DNA of 64,000 nt. Origin: Strigamia acuminata. Lineage: Eukaryota; Arthropoda; Chilopoda; Geophilomorpha; Linotaeniidae. Shown in pieces: positions 23,392 through 35,671 of this stretch. Within the stretch, counting starts at the first letter, position 1; every line of letters begins with the position of its first letter. The stretch is from NCBI GenBank assembly GCA_949358305.1, contig OX442321.1, forward strand, positions 6,039,605 through 6,103,604. Reading direction: 5' to 3'. Below the pieces are notes generated by a model. It was not told the origin of the DNA. It did not search any database and worked only from the letters and a program-made list of their open reading frames with translations. A program made the position numbers and the translations under genes.

Positions 23392-24490
23392 GTTAAAAAC
23401 TCGTCAAAAATCGATAAAAATCATAAAAAATCGATTAATATCGCTAAAAATCGATTAATATCGCTAAAAATTGATTAAAATCGTTCAAAACGCGTCAAAA
23501 ATCGATTAATATCGTTAAAAATCGATTAATATCGTTAAAAATCGATTAATATCGTTAAAAATCGATTAATATCGTTAAAAATCGATTAAAATTGATTAAT
23601 ATCGTTAAAAATCGATTAATATTGTTAAAAATCGATTAATATCGTTAAAAATCGATTAAAATCGTTAAAAAATCGATTACCGTACTGCCTTGATTTAACG
23701 CCGGTCGTATCTAAACGCCGGCTCCTGATTAAACGCCGGGCAAACTCAGAACGAAAAGGCAATAAACGCCGGCCTTAAATAAACGCCGGGTTTGTTTAAA
23801 CGCCGGTTTTAAACGTTTTTTAGACGAATATACGGTAATTTAACGTAAATGATTGGGTGGCGGCAGTAAAAAAACCTTTTTTTTTCGTTAGACGCCCGGC
23901 GCGAATAATCGCCGGGCTTTGAATAATCGCCGGAGGGGTCGACTTGGAAAAGTAAATAAACGCCCCGGCGTTAAATCGAGGCAGTACGGTAATATCATTA
24001 AAAATCGATTAAAATTGTTAAAAACTCTTCAAAAATGATAAAAATCGTTAAAAATCGATTAATATCGTTAAAAATCGATTAATATCGTTAAAAATCGATT
24101 AAAATTGATTAATATTGTTAAAAATCGATTAATATCGTTAAAAAATCGATTAATATCATTAAAAATCGATTAAAATTGTTAAAAACTCTTCAAAAATGAT
24201 AAAAATCGTAAAAAATCGATTAATATCGTTAAAAATCGATTAATATCGTTAAAAATCGATTAAAATCGATTAATATCGTTAAAAATCGATTAAAATTGAT
24301 TAATATTGTTAAAAATCGATTAATATCGTTAAAAAATCGATTAATATCATTAAAAATCGATTAAAATTGTTAAAAACTCTTCAAAAATAATAAAAATCGT
24401 AAAAAATCGATTAATATCGTTAAAAATCGATTAAAATCGTTAAAAACTCGTCAAAAATCGATAAACATCGATTAAAAATCGTAACAATTT
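23392..24490. repeat. 20-21-bp minisatellite (AAAAATCGATTAATATCGTT)
   Basis: Dozens of units of AAAAATCGATTAATATCGTT with variants (AAAATTGATT, ACTCGTCAAAAATCG), split in two by the MITE at 23,680-23,989. CGATTAATATCG is close to palindromic. Confidence 0.9.
23680..23989. mobile_element. TA-target MITE with AAACGCCGG arrays
   Basis: TA|CCGTACTGCCTTGATTTAACG…CGTTAAATCGAGGCAGTACGG|TA. The minisatellite reads on perfectly across the insertion once one TA is removed, which fixes the boundaries. The left half carries about seven copies of AAACGCCGG and the right half several AATCGCCGG/GCCCGG variants; the region is far richer in CpG than its host. Confidence 0.85.
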
Positions 24491-24507
24491 GATCAAAATT
24501 TATAAAT

Positions 24508-24603
24508 TGACTAAAACTACTTTTCCTAGTGGTGTGACACACTCCACAGTTAGGAGTAATGAGGCTGTGAGTTAGGGTCCTTCTTAAGGTCGGTCAGAGT
24601 ACA
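24508..24603. mobile_element. MITE family 1, right-end fragment
   Basis: AAACTACTTTTCCTAGTGGT and a following GGAGTAATGAGGCT block align with the right portion of the complete copies (AAACTACTTCTCCTAGTAGT). Ends are lost. Confidence 0.55.
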
Positions 24604-24924
24604 GCGAGGTAATCGCAATATCGCAAGATATCGCAATTTCGTATGTATCGCATATCGCAATATCGCGATATTGCTTATACAGGGTGTTTCAGAATTCATG
24701 TTACACAGAAATAGGCGGTATAGAAGGGGACCAGAAGATCACGTTTCCACTAATCAAAAATTCCAAAAAAAATTTTCCACTTGGTCACACTTTTGTTTAT
24801 TTCCTTCAATTCGCAATTTTGCATGTTTCGCAAACGACAGCTACTGACTAATGAAGCTGCGATATTACACCAAAAACTAATCGCATTGCGATATATCGCA
24901 AATTCGCACAGGCCTAGAATCAAC

Positions 24925-27900
24925 ACTTTTAAACCTCCGAAAGTAAAGCAGGCAAGCCACCTTATTTAGGCTTGTTTTCGATTGATTCTTTGCATATAGT
25001 TTTTTTTTCAACCGGCCTCCTCCCTTTAACCATTTCCAAAATCCCCCCCCAAAAAATTATCACAAACCGGAACAATATTTCCCACAATCTCCCACCATTC
25101 CGGTTTTTTCCGGACCAATCCAAGCCCAGATCACACAGCAAACAACCCAAACCTTTTCCAATTAAATTTTCAAAAAATCTAAACCCAATTGAGAAAAACT
25201 AATAACAACACAAAATCCCCCCAGCGACCAAGCGTGGAACCAAAACCTATTTACCCTCCACTTTAAGCCCAGCACTGCAGCACTTGAAACTGCGCCCATT
25301 CCCATCGCAGCATCGCTCCCCACGAAACTGACTAATCTGCAAATACACAAAAATCCAGTGCAAACCATTCATTTTGCCATGCAACAAAACCTCCTTCAAC
25401 TCGTCATAATAAAAAAGCCCATCAAAAAGTAAACCTTAAAGCCGAGTTGAGAAAGTCTTCCAAGAGTCCTCTGTGCGAGCATTAAATTCGCTGGTCGCCA
25501 TAGCAACCTATTTTGCAGCCAGGGCAATGTAAGGGGGCTGGATGACTCTCACACCTGGTCAAGACCACACAGGCGCAGTTGCTAGGATGAAGTACTCCCT
25601 CGACATGGACAAAGGAATGGGTTGGACACTACAAAAGCGAAGGGGACCTGATGGATGTGGATGGACCAAAGAGGGAATTGCCAGTGCCCCTTTTCTTTTG
25701 CTGTCCGTGCCAAGATTTTCTGATTAGTCAGGGCCTCGAATGAGACCAGGGTTTGCAGTATTTGGACGGGAAAAAGAAAGAAAGAAAAAAATAGATAAAT
25801 GAAAATTTCGAGCCTTTTTTTTTTATTTTTTGAAACCGGATGTGGAGCCAATTTGTGAGTATTTCTATTTTTTTTTTTTTTTTTAAATTCAAAAAATAAA
25901 AAACATTTCGATGTTTAGTTCATTTGTTTAATTACCGTATTGTCTCTTATTGTGTGCGGGTCCCCATTAAACTGCGAGAAATTTAAAGTCTGTAATTATA
26001 ATTAGTGTTAATGTCTCCCATTATAATTTGAATTTTTTAAATGGAAAATTTGAATTTTTTTAAATGGAAAATTTAAATTTTATAACGAAAAATTCAGTAA
26101 AATGCAAATTTTTAAACGAAAAACATAATAAAATTTCAATTTTTTAACCACTGCGAACCTCCAATAAATTTCGGGTGGAAAATTCATATTGCCAATAGTG
26201 CGCGGGTGCAAAATTAAAGAAAACACAATAACTAAAAACTAATTTTTTTTCCATTTCTACCAGCTCTTCAGACAACAAACAACTAGAATATTTTGTCCAA
26301 AAAAAAAAAATAAAAAAATAAAAGATGGGTACAAGGTGGTGGAAAAAAGCCCTAAACTTTTGAAAGAAGAAAAATTGTCTGTATTAAAATGCATCCAGGG
26401 GATTTTTGTGAGTAGTCTCTTGTGGGAGTTCACACTGTACATTACTCCAAAAGGTTGTCAAAAATTTTTCACTTGGCTTTTACACTTGTATTTCTTTTTT
26501 TCCTTCTTTTTTTCTTTTCGTTTTATTTTTTTTTTCATCTTCCTATTTGGCAATTCTTGTCACGCTCTGCACTTTCAGCACCAAAAAATTTCACAAAAAC
26601 TTTATATATACAGAAATACTAAAGAAAATAAGCTCTGCAATATGAAAATATAAAAAGATTAAATTAAATAAAAAGAAAATATTTTTAATTTGCATTTACG
26701 CGCCCAATTTCTAGTGAAAAGTGTTCCTTTCTCTTGTAATTAAGTAGAAAGGGGTTTATAGTGTTTTTCTTGTCTCAATTAGGTGGGGTCTTGGTTGAAT
26801 TAATTCAGCTCAACTGCCTCATAAACATGTCTTTTATCTCTCTTAATTTTTTTCTTTCTCTTCTCTTCTCTCTTCTCCTACTTTTTTTTTTATATTTTTT
26901 GTATGTTTTTATTTTTACGGCTTTTCAACTCACCCTTTTTAAATCTTATTTAAAACTAACGCTTTTATTTGACTTGGGAAAATCAAATAAGGAATAAAAT
27001 AGACAATAACTCATTTTTATCCCATTTTCGGCGTGCACAAAATTACTTTTCTCGTTTTATCAGTTTTCAAACATTGCTTTCGTAGTTTTGCCATTAGAAA
27101 AATTGCAATTTCTTAATTTTATCGCTTGAAAATTAAAATTTCTTATTTTTACCACAAAAAAATTTGGAATCACACAATTTTATCACAAAAAATTACATTT
27201 CTTGATTTTATCACTAAAAAAATTGAAATTTTAGAATTTTTCATAAAAAAATTAAAAATTCTAATTTTTATCATCAAAAAAATTAAAAACTCTCAATTTT
27301 ACCATTAAAATAAACATAAAATTCGAAATTTCATCACAAAATATTAAAAATTCCAATTTTTACCACCAAAAAATAAAAGAACTCCTTTTCCATCATTACA
27401 AAAAAAAACTAATTTGACCTGAAAAAAAAAATCGATTTCTGCCACCGTTTACAATTTAATTTCTAATTTTACAAATTCCCTCATAAAAACAAATTATCTC
27501 CTTATTTTCAGCAATAAAAGAAACTCCAGGCCCTAAAAACTGAGCTCAGTCAATGTGTATACACACGTAAAGCAATTATTGTTTCCAATTCCAATCAACA
27601 CCATCTGGTGACAGCACCAAATGGCTGAAAATAATTCCTCGTGTCCCTCAGGAATCCCTCTCTAGCCCCTAAACCCCCTCTATACCCCCACACAACCCTG
27701 AAAAAAAAATACTCTCCTCTGCTGACTCAACACAAGGTACTCAACATGTCAAGTAATGATTACCGAGAAAAAAAGACAACACAAAGAAAATCAACTCGGA
27801 CAGTTGGAAGTTAATTTTTAAAAAATCCCCCCCCCCCCCAAAAAAAACCCCCCACAAAACTAAAAACAATTATTTTAACACCCGCCATCTTTTTTTTAAA

Positions 27901-29320
27901 AAAATTTAATTCAATTTTTTCCTTCTAAATCTACTTCAACAAACATGAAAACAAGTTCCTCGTTTTTAAAACAAAAAACAAAAAACAAAATGGCGTCTGC
28001 CGCCATCTTTTTTTTTTTTTTATAAATCAAAATCACCATCTTTACTTTTTAAATTTTTAATTAATTTTTTCCTTCCAAATTCACTTCAACAAACATGAAA
28101 ACAAGTTCCTCCTCCTCCAAAAAAAAAAAATGAAAAAATACAAGATGGCGGGTAACCACATACACACGAGCAAAAACTTGTTTCTCGTTTGGCCTCGAGG
28201 TGTTAATTAAGTGTGCTGCTAATGATTACATCATCACAATATTAGTAAGGACAAACACGAGGCCAAAGTTTGTTTTTCGCTTCATCGAGTGGAAAATTCG
28301 CTTTCCTTGTTTCAATTTTTCACAATGAAAACTTCCATTTTTCCTCCAACTCAAGTGGAAAATCTCTCTCCGAAAACGCCATTTTGCTTTTAAAACAAGT
28401 TAATTAAAAATTAAAGACAAAACTTTTTATCATTTTCCACTCAAACCAAAAAGAAAAAAAATAATAATAAAAAGAGAGAAAAATCACTTTCTCCCAACCA
28501 ACTTTTCTTTTCACATTTACCCACACTTCCTCCTTCGCTTCTTTTTTCCCCATCATAACACAAATCAAATCCTTTTTTTCCCACCCATTATCATCCGCCA
28601 TGACACTACTAAAGCCCTGTCGGCCCCCCACCGTACCCAGCTGTCAAATCCACACTTCCTGTTATACACGAGCATCACTTCCTGTTCCTTGCGCCGCCTC
28701 GTGAGACTTTTCCAAAGATATACTCGCTTCCAGACGGACAGGAAGTGTATTCTTACAATCGTATGTTGGCCCAACTCGTGGCAATTCCATATCAAATCCC
28801 CCCACCAGCCCAACCAATAACTTCAAATAAATTCAACATGGCCACCCACAAACCGTTTATTGTTTTTATACACCAACTGAAAAAAAGAGAAGAAAAAAAA
28901 ATACTTTCATTTTAAAACCCTAAAGAGGGTTCAACAAAGCTTAATAAAGCTAAAAGAGGTGAAATGGGCTGTAATTTTTCATCATTAGCCTCCACTCCAT
29001 TTAACTCCATCCTCCATGTTGAGTTCCCCTTTTTATTCTTTACGTTTCTTTAATGACACAAATTAAACTTGGACACTCCTCAAGACCTTGGAACCACCGA
29101 CAATCGATCCTAAAAAACTACCTACAGATAGGGAACCAGCCATTCTCTTTACTCCCAAGCCACCACACCGTTATTTTTCAAACTCAATGTGAATGCGATA
29201 TGGTAAACAATAACAATTGCGATAAACCCTATACTTAAAGGGTTGCAGTTATTTAGCCAAAAAAGTAACCAATTACCAACTGTTACCATTACCGTTATAC
29301 ATTACCGTTACACAAGTTCT
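24925..29320. other. No gene recognised
   Basis: Long A/T-rich stretch with poly-A, poly-T and poly-C runs, AAAATGGCG motifs and local repeats. At 25,935 ACCGTATTGTCTCTTATTGT loosely resembles the end of the 23,680 MITE. Open frames are short and low in complexity. Confidence 0.4.
27071..27420. repeat. Degenerate A/T-rich tandem repeat
   Basis: Units of about 37-40 bp of the form AATTTTTATCA-CAAAAAAATT-(short variable), about nine copies. Confidence 0.6.
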
Positions 29321-29830
29321 TACATATTAGAGAGTTTGCGAGATGCATTTTTCCCTTATTTTGCTCCACGATACACTATTTTAGTGCCACATCGTAAGGG
29401 AAAATTCTTTAGTGTATCGTTTTTAACACTAAATTAAAATATAGCGCAGCCAATCAGAATTGAGAACACTATACTGTTAGCTCTGTCCATTGCAAATGGC
29501 GATTATTTTGTTGTCCCGATCAAACACATCACAGTCATAGGTACGTAGATTGAATGATAAGTGAGGCCCAAAATTGAATTTTAGGCCCAAAGCCACACTT
29601 TATAGGCATAATAATGGAATTTTATGCAGAAATTTGCACATTTACGCCCCCAAATTAAATTTTCAGCCCCAAAATTACTGACTGTCAGAAGTTGGCTGAA
29701 ATAGTGTAGTGATAAGGGAAAAGTGCAGCCCGCAAAAACTTAATTTATCATTTTTCCCTTACACTATTTTTATACCGTATAGTCTTTAACTGTAAGGGAA
29801 AAATGCATCCCGCAAACTCTCTAATATGTA
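29321..29830. mobile_element. MITE with 37-bp inverted repeats
   Basis: TACATATTAGAGAGTTTGCG then (A/G)GATGCATTTTTCCCTTA-like sequence on the left; the reverse of the right end matches with very few changes. About 510 bp, no coding capacity. Internal copies of CCCTTA/TAAGGG motifs recur. Confidence 0.75.
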
Positions 29831-32800
29831 ACACATTACCAATACAGTTTTACCGATATCCAAATTTTACAATATCTCCTCAACCGATTTACCACCAATA
29901 TTAGTTAAACTCTAATTTCAATATCCCACTTGCCTAATTGGCCACAATCACGTTAGTGCCACAAATCATCATTGTATAATTCCATTACCACTTGATTACA
30001 ATTTGATTGAATTAATCCCATTTTCCCACATACATTTTTCCCCCCAAAATTATATTCACTCTTGATAAATCATCCTCATTCATATTCCAAGCCTAATTCC
30101 CAAAGCAAACCATCTTCATCTCATCCACAGACCCACACAGCCCTCTCTCCAAACACAAAAGGTGATAGCTTGTACAACTCAGAACTATATCATTGCCAAC
30201 AAAGCCAAGTCCACAAAAAAAAATCTTCTCATGATCCACCATTTTTGTTTTCTTTCAGTCCCACTGCAACCAGTTTTGTGTGTGGTCTCCATGCGGTTTT
30301 GTCAATCCTCCATTTTCCCTGATAATAAGTAGCTCCCAGACCGCACAAAAGGATCCACCAACAATAAACACCTGGTGTCCGTCAACAATACCATCCCCCC
30401 TTTCATGGACCCCTCGCCAGAAGGGGGGTCAGTGGGGCAGAGAAAAAGATGAAAGAGAGAACACAAATGGATGACTTGCTATCTATTATTTGCAACCATG
30501 TAAATCAAAAGGTGGAAAAAAAAATTACATGGAAACCCACAGTAATAAATCACGCTAAATTTGTGGCCATTTTGGTTTTTTTTTCCCTTTCCCCCTTTTG
30601 TCATAATTGAATGTGTAATAATGAATGAGCGTGTGATTTATCGCCGCGTTTTGCAACAATTTCAACAATGCCATTGTTTGTTAACCGAAGATGAAATCGT
30701 CAGCGGCCATTTTGGTTTCGCCATATTTCATTTTTCGTCATGAATTATTCACCCGGCGAGCGAAACTAATGTGCAAAGCCTACTTTGCCAACTTTTCATC
30801 ATCAAAACACTGTAAACACCAATTGTCTTCTCGAGTTGCAATTTACTCGCACTTCCGGTCAAGGTTGGCGGCGAAGAAGTGGTAAACAGGATGTTGGTCC
30901 ACATAACCAAGCTTTCCTGCATCCAAAAATGAATTCTAAAATTTTTCTTTTTATTATTTTTTTTTATAATAAAATAAAAAAAAAAAAAAAAATCTTATCA
31001 AAATGACAGAAATTTTTTCATCCATTTTCCCATTTTTTTCATTATCTGAAAACTTCTTCCAAAATGGAAATGTCACATCCATTTAAATTTTTGTAAATAT
31101 TTTTTTTTATATTTTTTTATTTTAAAAGCTCAAAACAAATTCATTTCTTTTTTCTCTCCCAATATTTTCCTCCTTAAAAAAAAAAAAACTCATCATGTGG
31201 CCATTCAACTCGGCCATGATGACATCACAAGATGTGCAAAAATTCTCCTCCAATTTTATTTTTTTATATTCAAATCAAAGGGAAATATATTTAAAGCGAA
31301 AAAGAAAAAACAAAACAAAGAAAACTCGCACAAAAGCTGCGAAAAAAGAAATTACATTTCATCGCAGGACAAAAACGGGGGATTTGTTGGGACGACGAAA
31401 AAAGTTGTTTCGGGAGGTCTGTGATTTGTTCTCACCAGTTAGATTTCTTCTTTTCAATTGTTCAAACCGGAAATTAGAACTTAGGCTAACTAAATTAATC
31501 CATTATTTGTAGATGGGATGTTTAATGGATCTTTCACATCCAACCTTTTCCAACTCGCACTTGATTAAGCGTCAAGAGCAAAAAAAGAAAATAATAAAAA
31601 AAAAAAAAAAAATGGCTGCCACTTACCTTTCAAGAAAATGAGGTCAACAAGTTGGAAATGGAATTTTTCATCTGAAATAAATCGAAATAAAAAAAAATAA
31701 ATAAAAAAATTTAATTTAAAATAAAAATTAAAATTTTCGCTATAAATGAGAATTAATTGTTGTCCTCTGAGCTATGCGTGGAATTTGTGTTATAAATACG
31801 TAATAAGAACGTCTAAATATTCGATGTTGAAAGGATGCAAATTAAATTGCATTATAAATTAGCCGGAGTTAAAAATACAAGTGTCTAACTATTTATCTTT
31901 GTCACCAAACCCACTTGTTTTAAAGCCGCCATTTTCTATTTCCGACTTCCAAACTTTTACGCCCTCCACTAAATCCACTTAAACTTCCTGTCGCCCGCCA
32001 TTTTCATTTTTTTCTCCTTCAAAACTCAAAAATTCTGTGACAAACGACTTGACTCTTGCAAATGGCAACTTCCAATCCAAAAATAAAAAATAAAAAAATA
32101 AAAAATAAAAAAAAAATTTAAAAGATAAAAAAAAAAAAAATGTCAAAAACAAGACAATTCAAGTCAGTCGTAATTCATTCAAAGAATAAAAATGGCGCCA
32201 ATTTCCATATTTCAACTTTTCATTAGTCTAATTGAAGAGTTTCGACCAAACCCCAACAGGAAAACGAATAAAAAAAAAATGATTTACGACGTTGCGGCGC
32301 TGCTACTTTGTTTTTATTATAATTTTCCAATATTTATTTATTTTAAAAATAAAAAAACACTAAAAACCAAACACTAACCCTTTAATTTATTATCATCCCC
32401 CAGTAATTCCATTAACAACCCCTGAATAAACTTGTCAAATCCCCAATTCGTCATGTACGGCCATTTTCTTTTCCCAATCCCCTTCCGGTCGTGATTTATT
32501 TGTTATGAAAGCGCATGGGACGAGGGCACGTTTTTGTTTATTGCCCCGTAAAGGCAAATGGCAGTTAGAAGGGAGTGGGGTGACATAACACACCCCGCCC
32601 CTATCAAATGGGATGAAATCCAACAAAATGGCGGCGACGCGAGGGGGAATTACCAGATGGATTTGTTTTCCCCAAATTTTCACTTTCCCTTATTAATTTA
32701 ATTTTTTTTTCTATATATATATAAAAAAAAATTATATATTATAAAATAAAAAAAATAAAAAATAGAAATGAAATTGGCCAATTAATTTCAACCGTTTCTG

Positions 32801-34164
32801 CTGAATCAGCACAAATTCGTCACAGCAGAAAAACCATTTTTTTCTTCCCCTTTTATACCAAAAACCAGTCGTTTATTTCCGGTGGACATGTCATCCATCC
32901 AATACCTTTCAAACAAAAGACAATCAAACCGTTCGCCATCTTTTATTGCTTTAATAAATCTTTTATTTCTATATAAGAAAACAAAAAACAAAAAGAAAAA
33001 AAAAATATTTTCCCCATCTTTATCTCTCCTATATCCAAGTCGAGTCAAAGTTTGGCTCCATTCTTACAAACACAAACACAATTATACTCGTGTTCTACAC
33101 ATAGTAGCTCTCAATCCTCACATCATCACACGACTCCCATAGGAATAACATTGAACCAGGGTCGAAATTGCTGCGAGTCAATAAAAGGCTTAAAATATTC
33201 CAATATTTTTGCCATTCTCTATTTAAGAGAGAGAGAGAAAGAGAGAAATCAAATAGACTCGTAACGCGTAAATTAAATTAAAAAACTGAGCCTTAAAACT
33301 CCACAATCTGAGCAAAATGTTCAATATCAGAGCAACCATGACAGTCTCGTCTCTTTTTCCCTTTCCCTTTAGTGGAATTGAATGAAAAACAAAGTGAGTT
33401 GATAGGATGATAGCATTATTGCATGAATTATTCATGCATGGCTAAAGGACTCCATTCATCTTGTGGGAAACCGATTACGTTATGATATCGAATTTGTGCA
33501 AGAAGAACACAAAATGGTCTCTCTCTCTCTCTCTCTTTTTTCTCTCTTCTTCATTCATTCATTCCTTTTCTTTTCGCGTTTTATGTGATGACGTCGGCTC
33601 AAATTCGACTGGAAATTTGACTAAAAAGCAATTGTTGAAAATCCACTACATTTATTTCTCGCTTTCCGACGCGAAAAGGAAATTCCATCACCCTAAACGT
33701 CGCGCTACGGGTCCGCATTGTTGCGTATACATACGGCCCGTCGAACCCGACGGTTCAGGAGTACTCATTAACCATTTCAGAGCTTGAGCATCGTGTATAC
33801 TCGATAAAAAGACGAAATCTTTCCAACTTTAATCAGATCCTTTGGCGTGATGGATAGCAATAAGCCTGTGGAAACGAGGCGTACTCTAGCGGCAAATCTC
33901 GAAAAATCAAGTTGAAATCTATTGATTTACTTCCAATAGAGAATGCATCTAGAAATAAAACTAAAGAGCTTGAGTCTGCAAAGTGTGTGTGTCTGTATCG
34001 AATAGCTTACCATCCTCACTTTATTACTAACGCTCGCCATATCGCCTATGGTAGAATAGGTAAATAATGGCGGCCATATAATAGTAGCTTCGTGCTCGCT
34101 TAAAGCGCACAAACAGGTGGAGAGTCTGGAGACGACCATAACTGATATTATCCATTTCTTTTTC

Positions 34165-34196
<32 letters not shown>

Positions 34197-35297
34197 CTTG
34201 TTTAATTTAAAAAAATAACTTTCTTTTGCCGCGATTTAAAGGTGCTGATTTATTTCCAGCCAGGAATTTATAAGAGTGTTTTTATTACGGACATAAAATG
34301 AAAATTTAAAAAATACAAACTTCGCAATCTAGCAGCTGGCATGCGCTTTATGCATTTAATGCGCATGTCTAATTGCTATGTTAAACTAATCTTCCTCAAT
34401 TGTTCGTTTGAAGCCCAGGAACATCAGAATGAGAAAGTGTTCGCTTTGTGTGTCACGTAAACATGATAAATCTCGCTCTATGAATTTTGGCATTTCATTC
34501 TTTTTTCCTCTCCGCTCTAGTGCGGCCTTTCGGACCACATCAACTCGGTCCGTCATCGCAGCTTTGAATAAGCTTAATGGCGAAAAGGCCTGTTTATATT
34601 CATCTGTCAATGCATTTCTTATAACACAATGCACAAAGAAATAATTTAATTTTTTTTATGTTGTCACGCTTAAAACTGCAGACATCTTGTTTCTATTATT
34701 GGAAGGTGCTGACTTATGATAACAGGAATAAACAGACATGAATAACTACTCATTTGCAAAGTTTATATTCACTTGTCAGCGAGAAACAATAGTGGAAGTA
34801 GTCAAACACTTCTTTCATGTGGGTGATTTATTGGAAAAGGTAATTTGACTAATTGGACAATTCCTTTATTTGTACAAGGAAAAGTTAAAGCAGTTTCTTC
34901 ATTACATAGAAGAGGAGAAAGGAGGAGAAGAAAAAAATACTATAACTGTTTCATTCAAACAATAAACACAGCAGAACAGAAAATAAAAATATAGATATGA
35001 AAATAAAAGAAGAAAATACCAAGGGGGGAAGAAAAAAAAATCAAATTATAATAAGAGCAAGTACAAAGTTTGTGTGCAAACAAAACTAAAACCAACATCA
35101 ACAGTTGTGTAGATAAGAAAAAGAAAAAAGCAACATAAAATATCAGATGAAATGTATTATTAAATAAAAAAAATTAATGGAAAAACCTCATAGAGTGAAA
35201 ATTTACATAGCAACCAGGTCTCAAATAACGGCCTGGTCAAGCAACAATAAATTTAAAGTCACCGAATACCGGATTTTTCTGAATATCTTTTATAGGC
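29831..35297. other. No gene supported; simple repeats
   Basis: Includes (GA)n near 33,222, (CT)n at about 33,518-33,540 and a poly-A run near 34,170. A minus-strand frame at 34,386-34,634 (82 codons, GTG start) looks protein-like but is also open on the other strand, and no family is recognised. Confidence 0.4.
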
Positions 35298-35365
35298 GTA
35301 CAGTTGAAACTCTTTATAACGAATCGCGATATAACGAATTATCGATATAACGAATACCTAAAAAT
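35298..35365 (+). mobile_element. pogo/Tigger-like end fragment
   Basis: ACAGTTGAAACTCTTTATAACGAAT-type sequence followed by repeated ATATAACGAAT blocks, a form known from pogo/Tigger and related Tc1-mariner ends. Interrupted by the hAT-like MITE at 35,366. Confidence 0.4.
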
Positions 35366-35487
35366 TAGACTTTGACCGATACCGGTATTTCAGTATTCCC
35401 CGATATCGGATCCGATATTTTTTGCGTGGCCGATACCGATATTGCCACATTTCTAAAATGTATCGTTTTAGAAACGTTTTTGAAGCA

Positions 35488-35525
<38 letters not shown>

Positions 35526-35663
35526 GGTTACATTAAATTTTTAATTTTTTAAATAAAATAAACGCAATTTTAATTTTTTATTTTTATTTTGGGGGGGTGG
35601 GGGGTCGGACATTTTAATTTTAATATCGGCGCAGTGCAAAATATCGATATCTGTCAAAGTCTA
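35366..35663. mobile_element. hAT-like MITE with perfect 8-bp TSD
   Basis: 298 bp starting TAGACTTTGACCGATACCGG, the reverse of the right end reading TAGACTTTGACAGATATCGA. CTAAAAAT occurs directly outside both ends (35,358-35,365 and 35,664-35,671). The interior contains CCGATATCGG motifs, a (TA)n tract at about 35,490-35,521 and a G-run. A further fragment of similar sequence lies near 43,400-43,450. Confidence 0.85.
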
Positions 35664-35671
35664 CTAAAAAT

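Larger units (their letters stand above)
23327..24916. mobile_element. hAT-like non-autonomous element with nested insertions
   Basis: Ends TAGGCCTGTGCGATT and, reversed, TAGGCCTGTGCGAAT. Directly outside are 8-bp repeats, GAAGCAAC (23,319-23,326) and GAATCAAC (24,917-24,924), differing at one base, the duplication size of hAT elements. The interior holds subterminal GCGATA motifs, a 20-21-bp minisatellite, a TA-target MITE, a MITE family 1 remnant and, at about 24,679, an ACAGGGTGTTTCAGAATT sequence like other transposon ends. No transposase. Confidence 0.75.
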
